NCBI RefSeq assembly: GCF_000204055.1
Contig: NW_006768778.1
Location: forward strand, 1,208,783-1,272,782
Source: Melampsora larici-populina 98AG31
Lineage: Eukaryota; Basidiomycota; Pucciniomycetes; Pucciniales; Melampsoraceae
Direction of reading: 5' to 3'
DNA length: 64,000 bases
Shown here: positions 58,701 through 64,000 of the stretch, piece after piece
Layout: every line of letters begins with the position of its first letter
Position numbering within the stretch: the stretch's first letter is position 1
Notes under the pieces: model-generated
The model's database searches: none
What the model was told of the DNA's origin: nothing
What the model saw: only the letters and a program-made list of their open reading frames with translations
Program-made: the position numbers and the translations under genes

Positions 58701-60849
58701 AATCCATTCTGAGAACATTCTCAACTATCATCCACCCAAAAGGAGGGAAAGTCTGGTGTTTGAAAGTTTTATCTGGTTGGGTTTTTTGAAAGCTTTGAAA
58801 ATCATAATCATCTAAACATTGATGGGTTTTGATGCATGATTGGGTTTCAACTTATCATTATTTTACACACTCCTGATTTTTTTTCTTGGGTAACCTTTTT
58901 ATGGGGAAATCTGTGATCTGATTCCAGGCTATGTATGTATAAACCTGTGAAAATGTCAATTTATGCATATCTTACTTGAACAACCATTCTTAAATAGTTA
59001 AATAAAGGATTTTTACAAACTGTGAGAGAAAAAATCTACGGCACTTGAGCTAGGGTTCAATCATGACTAAATGAATTTTTTGACTTTGAAGGATTGTTTC
59101 TGTTGGTTGAGCATAAATCTAAATAGGCAGCAAATGGAACAAACTGTTCAAGTTTTCATCTGGATTCATTTTGAATTACATGATAATTATCAATCATTCT
59201 CTTCTAATACTCAATATCCCCACAAAGCTTTTCTCAATCACCCAAAGCTACAACAGTCAATCAAAGCACATGATGACCAGATTGAGAAATACTTTGCATG
59301 TTTTGAAAACTCTTGGTTCTGTCAACTTTCTTTACAATCTTCCTGGAATGTAGCCATACACATATCATGCCTTTCAACCATACTTTGTACAGGTGACTCT
59401 GAGGCACCCAATTGGGTTCTCTTTCACAAGCCCTGGTTCTGGTGATCTTGATAGTTGATCAAGCATAACTCAAAGATCCCCCAATTCGAACAAACTGTCA
59501 TACCTTTGATCTTGATTCTCAGACATATTCTCCTTCTGACCTTTGATCTCCAAACCCATTTTTGATCACACAAAGCTGCACTTCATGATGTGTTCATTCT
59601 TGTTGTTGTGTTTGATGGTTACTTGAACCAAAGAGGATATGAGAAGTCTAGAAGAACAAGCCTAGCTGAACGTATCGTATGTGTGTACTGGAGCACCTAC
59701 TGACCATTATCTATCAATCTGCAGTTGCAATCAATTAGCTTTTTGTTTGGTCTTCAAAGTATTGAACTACATCTCTTTTTTTTATGTTTCTCTCTTTTTT
59801 GTTCCCCCTAAAAAAACTGTCTCTCTTATTTTATTTAAACTTATAGGTAACAAGATAAAATTTCTTATCTTTTTTATCTTTTTTTTTACAACCTAGTGGC
59901 ATGCTGTCTACAAGTTTGTTTATCAGGTTTATAAGCTGATATTTTATATCCCTATTTCTTTCTTGTCCATAGTTTCACATCTTCCTCTTTAGGTTTGAAA
60001 CTTTCCAACATTGATTTTGCAAGGTTTTTGGCTCACAGAAACACTCTACCACATCTTTACAATACTTACTGTGGATCACACTACATCAAATTATTAAGAT
60101 ACTGGTAAGCATTGAAGAAAATTTTCAAAGGTACATGATCAGAGGTCAGAGAAAAATGGAAAAAGTTTATGGTAGAATCTGTGTTTGGATTTGATGATCA
60201 TTTTGGATGTTTTGGATTATTTTTTATCTGAAGTTTTGAAGATGTGATTATAGAGAAACCTGATCACATGGAATATCATATAACAGAAACTCAAAATATG
60301 TTCAAAACTAACAAGATTTTGGCAAAACAAAACCTTCCAAACCCACAGATAAGTCAATTTTTGTTGAATTGATTCAATACTTGAAGTTTATGAAAGTCAA
60401 ATGATGTGTTGAAGGCATTTGGAGTGATGATTGATAAACTTTTGTAGGCTTCCTGCTGCTAAAACATTTCAAGAGTATTAGAATGCACTGTAGGATTCAA
60501 CCATTAGTTTTACATATCTTTCTGACTCCTACCAATAAGCCAGGTCTCAGCCAGATCCCTACAAGTTCTTGATTTAGCTGGGCCTTTCCTGGACTTGTTT
60601 CATTTATTCTGAACTTTTTTCACCTATTGATCAAAACTCTTTGTTTCAACTCTCTCTAATCACTGTTGATTACTTAATTGTATCTATTAGATCTTTCTGG
60701 CCCTACTATCTTTGCTAGAGTGCATTAACTCTTTACACTCTTCCTACATAGCTTCTTGGTTTTCTGAGAAAAGTTGGGGATGTTGATACCCCAACCGGGC
60801 TCCTGTTCCGGCAGAGACGGGTCAGGAGCTGGGACAATATGTACTGAGT
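52799..60849. other. Large gene-free region upstream of the Msn2-like gene
   Basis: Roughly 8 kb with no accepted ORF. The proximal part holds a CTCT tract (53240-53260), (TG)n at 54690-54707 and AT-rich DNA. A 65-base polypurine run spans about 56214-56280, and a CTTT/TTTC repeat lies at 57059-57080. GATCTCGAGATCTCGAG at 58263 is a local palindrome. Some of it is probably a long 5' leader and promoter of the transcription factor; the rest is unassigned. Confidence 0.4.
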
Positions 60850-61722
60850 ATCATATGTTGTCCATAACATACGGCTTATGTAGATCTTGCATAACTCAAC
60901 AGATCGTTTCCCGAATCCTTTTTTTTAAAGTAACACAGCCACTTCTCCAATGCATATGAAGTTCAAAGTTTAAACCAAAACATCTTTCAGACTCTTTCCC
61001 CACCCATTTTTTTGAAAATTCTTTGCGGCATTCAACTGAATTTGTTTAGGAAGGTTTAGTGTCTTTTGGACATATGCACAACATGGGCAAGGGAAGATGT
61101 TTACATGAATCTATTTGATTAAGAAAATCGTCTTGGTCAATCAAGGTTTGAAATGTCCAAGTTTAGACCGTCTTGGTTCAACCTTCAAAGGATATTGAAG
61201 AGTGAATTGATTTATTGGAGATTTTTCTTTGATCATACATTCTTTACGAGTCAGCGAAGGTCAGCTACTCTTGGTCTAGCTTCTTATTTTCAGATGGAAA
61301 TGTATGATTATTACATGATGTGTGAGCTGTCTGAGTCTCTCTGTGTTGATCCTCAATCATGTGTTATAGACAGCATATTACGGCTTATGTAGATCTTGAA
61401 GAAGTTCATCGGATCATTTCCCGAATCCATTTCTTTGAAGTAACACAGCCACCACCACCACTTCTCAATGATACATGCGTAAAGTTTAAAATTCTAAACC
61501 AAAACATCTTTCAGACTTATTCCCCACCTTTTTTTATGAAAATCTTGCAAGTGAATTTGTTTATGCGCCGTCTCTTAGATGAGCAACACTTTTAAAGGAA
61601 TCCATTCGCTCAAGATCCGTTTTGGTTGATCGGGGTTTCGAAGCTTCAGAATTTCAAACTGGGTTCAAAGGTTATTGAAGTGTAAATCGATTTGTTGGAA
61701 GAGTTTTCTTTGATCATATAGA
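60850..61722. repeat. Imperfect direct duplication (about 370-390-bp units)
   Basis: Copy 1 (about 60850-61240) and copy 2 (about 61358-61722) share ACGGCTTATGTAGATCTTG, CATTTCCCGAATCC or its variant, AAGTAACACAGCCAC, CCAAAACATCTTTCAGACT and TTTTCTTTGATCATA in the same order. Neither copy has a convincing ORF. A local duplication of non-coding DNA or of a decayed element. Confidence 0.65.
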
Positions 61723-63289
61723 ACTTTTCAAACAAAAGAAAAAAAAACTATGGATGGTGTTGCATTTAAGATAAAGTTTAGTCGAGTGGGATTTCGATTT
61801 CGATTTGATTCATAGAGGAGTTTTAGAGGATTAAAAATGTGTTTCTTAAAATAAAACAAAGCTTGGTTCAGATTATGAATGCATGTAAAATGACTTTTTG
61901 GAAAATTTGTGTAAGGAACAAAAAATCAAACCTGGATCTATAAGACACAAGGATTCAAGTTGATCAAGACATTAAAGACTACGAAATCATTTTGTTACTT
62001 CTGCATAAGCTCACAAGGTCATCACCTTTGTTTTTTATATTTGAAGTCGTCTAAGTGGTACATATATAGATTCTAAAATAATAATCATACAGTCTCAGAG
62101 GGACGAATTACTAATACCATCTGATATGCATATTTAGGATCCAGTTTGTTGTATACCTCATTTTGATGAATCCACAGTGCTGATAAACATGATGTGATTA
62201 AAACCACACCTCTTATGTTTTTTCTTTCAAGCATGTTGACCTTTGATCCCTTGAACTTTTGGTCATCTTGGTGGTAAGGAAGAGTGTATGTAGGTGGTAA
62301 CGGTGCCACAAACCAAATTTAAAAGATAGGGATTTCTAATATATTTGCAGGGGTTGTGCTAAATTAAGGATAGTGTTAAGTAGACGATTGTCAAAACATG
62401 ATATGAATGTTGAGGCAAACAAAGTTAGATTGGCTAAGGTCTTGTTTTGTAAGAGCAAAAAAGATACTTTTAATAGCTTGAATCAAATGATGTTAACTGC
62501 CCAGTTATCCCAACCCATAATACGCTGTCAAGAAAACAACAACGGGGAGGGGGAGTTGTCAAGCTTTGATCTAGTTCAATTTTTTGTTGAGAGGGAGAGA
62601 AATGGAGTTTCACAGTTGAATGACCAATAATATGCAGATCAATACCCAATACGTGCCAAACTTTTCTGGTTTCATGCCATATCGAGTTGAAATCTTAATA
62701 ACAATCTCAACTGATTTAAAAGTTTAACTCATCTACAATACCTACCCAAGAATCTGGAAAGATATGTGAACATAAGTTTGATTATATCAACTTAGCAGTA
62801 TAGAAAACTTCATTGACTTTGTCACATATTTATGAATTTATCAAAAGGTCTGAATCGCAATAAGTTAAGAATCGAACCAAAAGCTCATAAACAGTTCTGA
62901 ATAACTCAATTTCTAAGCTACGACCTTGGATAAAGATCTTACTTTAAGAAATCTTACTCGTGTGAGGATCAAGGTGTAGAAAAGCTTGATATAACTCATG
63001 ATGAACTAACCAGAGATGGAGTTCGTTTGAAATTCAAGTTACTTATTCTCAAATACATCCTCATGAACCAATGTATGAGAATAGTCAAAAGGAATTGGTA
63101 CGTTGGCTTTCGATTGATCACTTTGAAAAAAATGAATTTGTATTGAAGAAAAGATCAAGGTTCTATGGTGAATTTAGTTTCAAAAGATTGATCATTGATC
63201 AGACATAGAGATCGAGATCTTAATTTTCATTTTCATTTTCAATTTCGATTTATGGATAGGTTTAGAGTTTAGGTTCGAGATCACTACTT
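61723..63289. other. Gene-free stretch before ATP synthase f
   Basis: No accepted gene. An 85-codon ORF at 62373-62630 lacks recognisable motifs. The last 100-200 bases are probably the 3' UTR of the minus-strand gene ending at 63290. Confidence 0.4.
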
Positions 63290-63891
63290 CTAATGATGGT
63301 TGTTTTTATGAAACTTAAGGTGCATGTTATCTAAAAAAAACCATCCAAGATGTCAGCTTTATCTTCAAGAAAACCAGTGTCTCCCGATTCCGCAGGTTGG
63401 GGGGTTTAGAAACGAAAAAGATTAGACTTACATTCGATAGTGTAACTATTCAAGAAGAAAGCAAAAGTAACAAAGTTTGAATATAAGTAAATAACTCTGA
63501 AAAATGTTCAAACGATCATGATTTTTAAATAAAAAGAAATCCTTACCCTACAACAAATAATCCCAAGATCGCATGAAGTAAAGGTGCAGCACTAGCATTT
63601 TCTCCATCGATATATCTTGCTTTGTAACGAGCAAATGGGTTTAATCCAGCTGATGGTTTAGGAGCTGAACCTTTAGGAAGCTATTATGTATGAATCAAAA
63701 CCAAAAGAGAAAGAAAAGAAGAAAAGAAGAATTGAGTTTTTTGATTTTGTGATAGAATAGGAGTGAATGAAGTTTCGTACCTTTGAATAAAATTCGACTA
63801 CTCTGTTCATCCTAGCAGCAGTACTTGAACCCGTAAGAGCTTGAACTGAGGCAATCTTGGGAGGAATTAGAGTTCTAAGTGATGACGACAT
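63290..63891 (-). CDS. atp17: Mitochondrial F1Fo-ATP synthase subunit f (Atp17 homologue), four exons
   Basis: Exons from the start codon: 63781-63891, 63547-63680, 63432-63445, 63290-63330; introns of 100, 101 and 101 nt. They join to a 99-aa protein. Visible motifs are IPPKIASVQALTGSSTAARM (with a basic, Ser-rich N-terminus for import), RVVEFYSKLPKGSAPKPSAG, LNPFARYKARYIDGENASAA, a single membrane helix PLLHAILGLFVVGYTIEYN and the His/Lys-rich tail HLKFHKNNHH. Subunit f lies in the Fo stator region of complex V in the inner membrane. Exon 3 is only 14 nt and completes the sequence GYTIEY across two introns; without it the frame and the conserved tail are lost. Confidence 0.9.
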
Positions 63892-64000
63892 TTTGGTTGA
63901 TGATTTGAATGATTTGATCGGAGTTGGTTATTGTTCTTCTTCAAGTTGATCGTTCAATGGTCTGACTCTGACTCAAGAATCAATCAGGATCAAGTCGGAT
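63892..64000. other. 5' flank of ATP synthase f
   Basis: 109 bases containing the leader and probably part of the promoter of the minus-strand gene; the window ends here. Confidence 0.4.

Noticed and set aside
59071..59445. 124-codon ORF in the right-hand gene-free region
   Set aside because: No recognisable domain, signal peptide or exon partners; composition looks like translated non-coding DNA.
1..64000. tRNA or rRNA genes
   Set aside because: I looked for GGTTCGAATCC-like B boxes with matching A boxes and acceptor stems and found no convincing candidate; a covariance-model scan would be decisive.

Overview
The window is eukaryotic and very probably from a basidiomycete fungus. Most likely it is a plant-associated rust-type fungus (Pucciniomycotina); that lineage call is inference. 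The supporting signs are AT-rich DNA, genes split by GT-AG introns of mostly 55-145 nt, a class IV chitin synthase, tandem small lineage-specific genes, and gene islands separated by kilobases of retroelement and MITE debris.

Layout. 1-5273: an intact gag-like ORF followed by a polypurine tract and a 1,008-bp 3' LTR, with no pol and no visible 5' LTR. 5778-6065: a small secreted protein carrying the full hallmark set of plant RALF (rapid alkalinization factor) hormones. 6.1-10.1 kb: a nest of non-autonomous DNA elements. 10.96-16.25 kb (minus): an eight-exon class IV chitin synthase of 1,553 aa. 20.5-26.6 kb (minus): a segmental array of three intact four-exon paralogues of an unrecognised gene family, each preceded by about 195-bp minisatellite repeats. 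27.2-29.0 kb (minus): a six-exon Sec14-like lipid-transfer protein. 29.6-32.2 kb: foldback and TIR elements. 34.0-36.2 kb (plus): a long ORF with an exact internal duplication of landmarks, interrupted by one in-frame TGA. 36.5-43.1 kb: more MITEs, including one with a perfect 8-bp target duplication. 44.9-45.9 kb (plus): a five-exon secreted protein with a possible tubby/LURP-one-like fold. 47.2-48.1 kb (plus): mitochondrial ribosomal protein uL10m. 50.2-52.8 kb (minus): a four-exon Msn2/4-type C2H2 transcription factor with about 10 kb of gene-free DNA upstream. 63.3-63.9 kb (minus): mitochondrial ATP synthase subunit f, with a 14-nt micro-exon.

Housekeeping genes (chitin synthase, Sec14, uL10m, ATP synthase f, Msn2-like regulator) form conserved anchors. 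Between them lie transposon-rich compartments holding the accessory genes: RALF-like peptide, three-gene family, interrupted repeat ORF and secreted beta-rich protein. This arrangement is typical of effector-bearing regions in filamentous plant pathogens. The most exciting item is the RALF-like peptide, a plausible host-hormone mimic. The three-gene array is next; its reading frames only become intact once an 80-nt third intron is recognised. All splice models were read by eye from GT-AG signals and frame continuity, and no transcript data were available.
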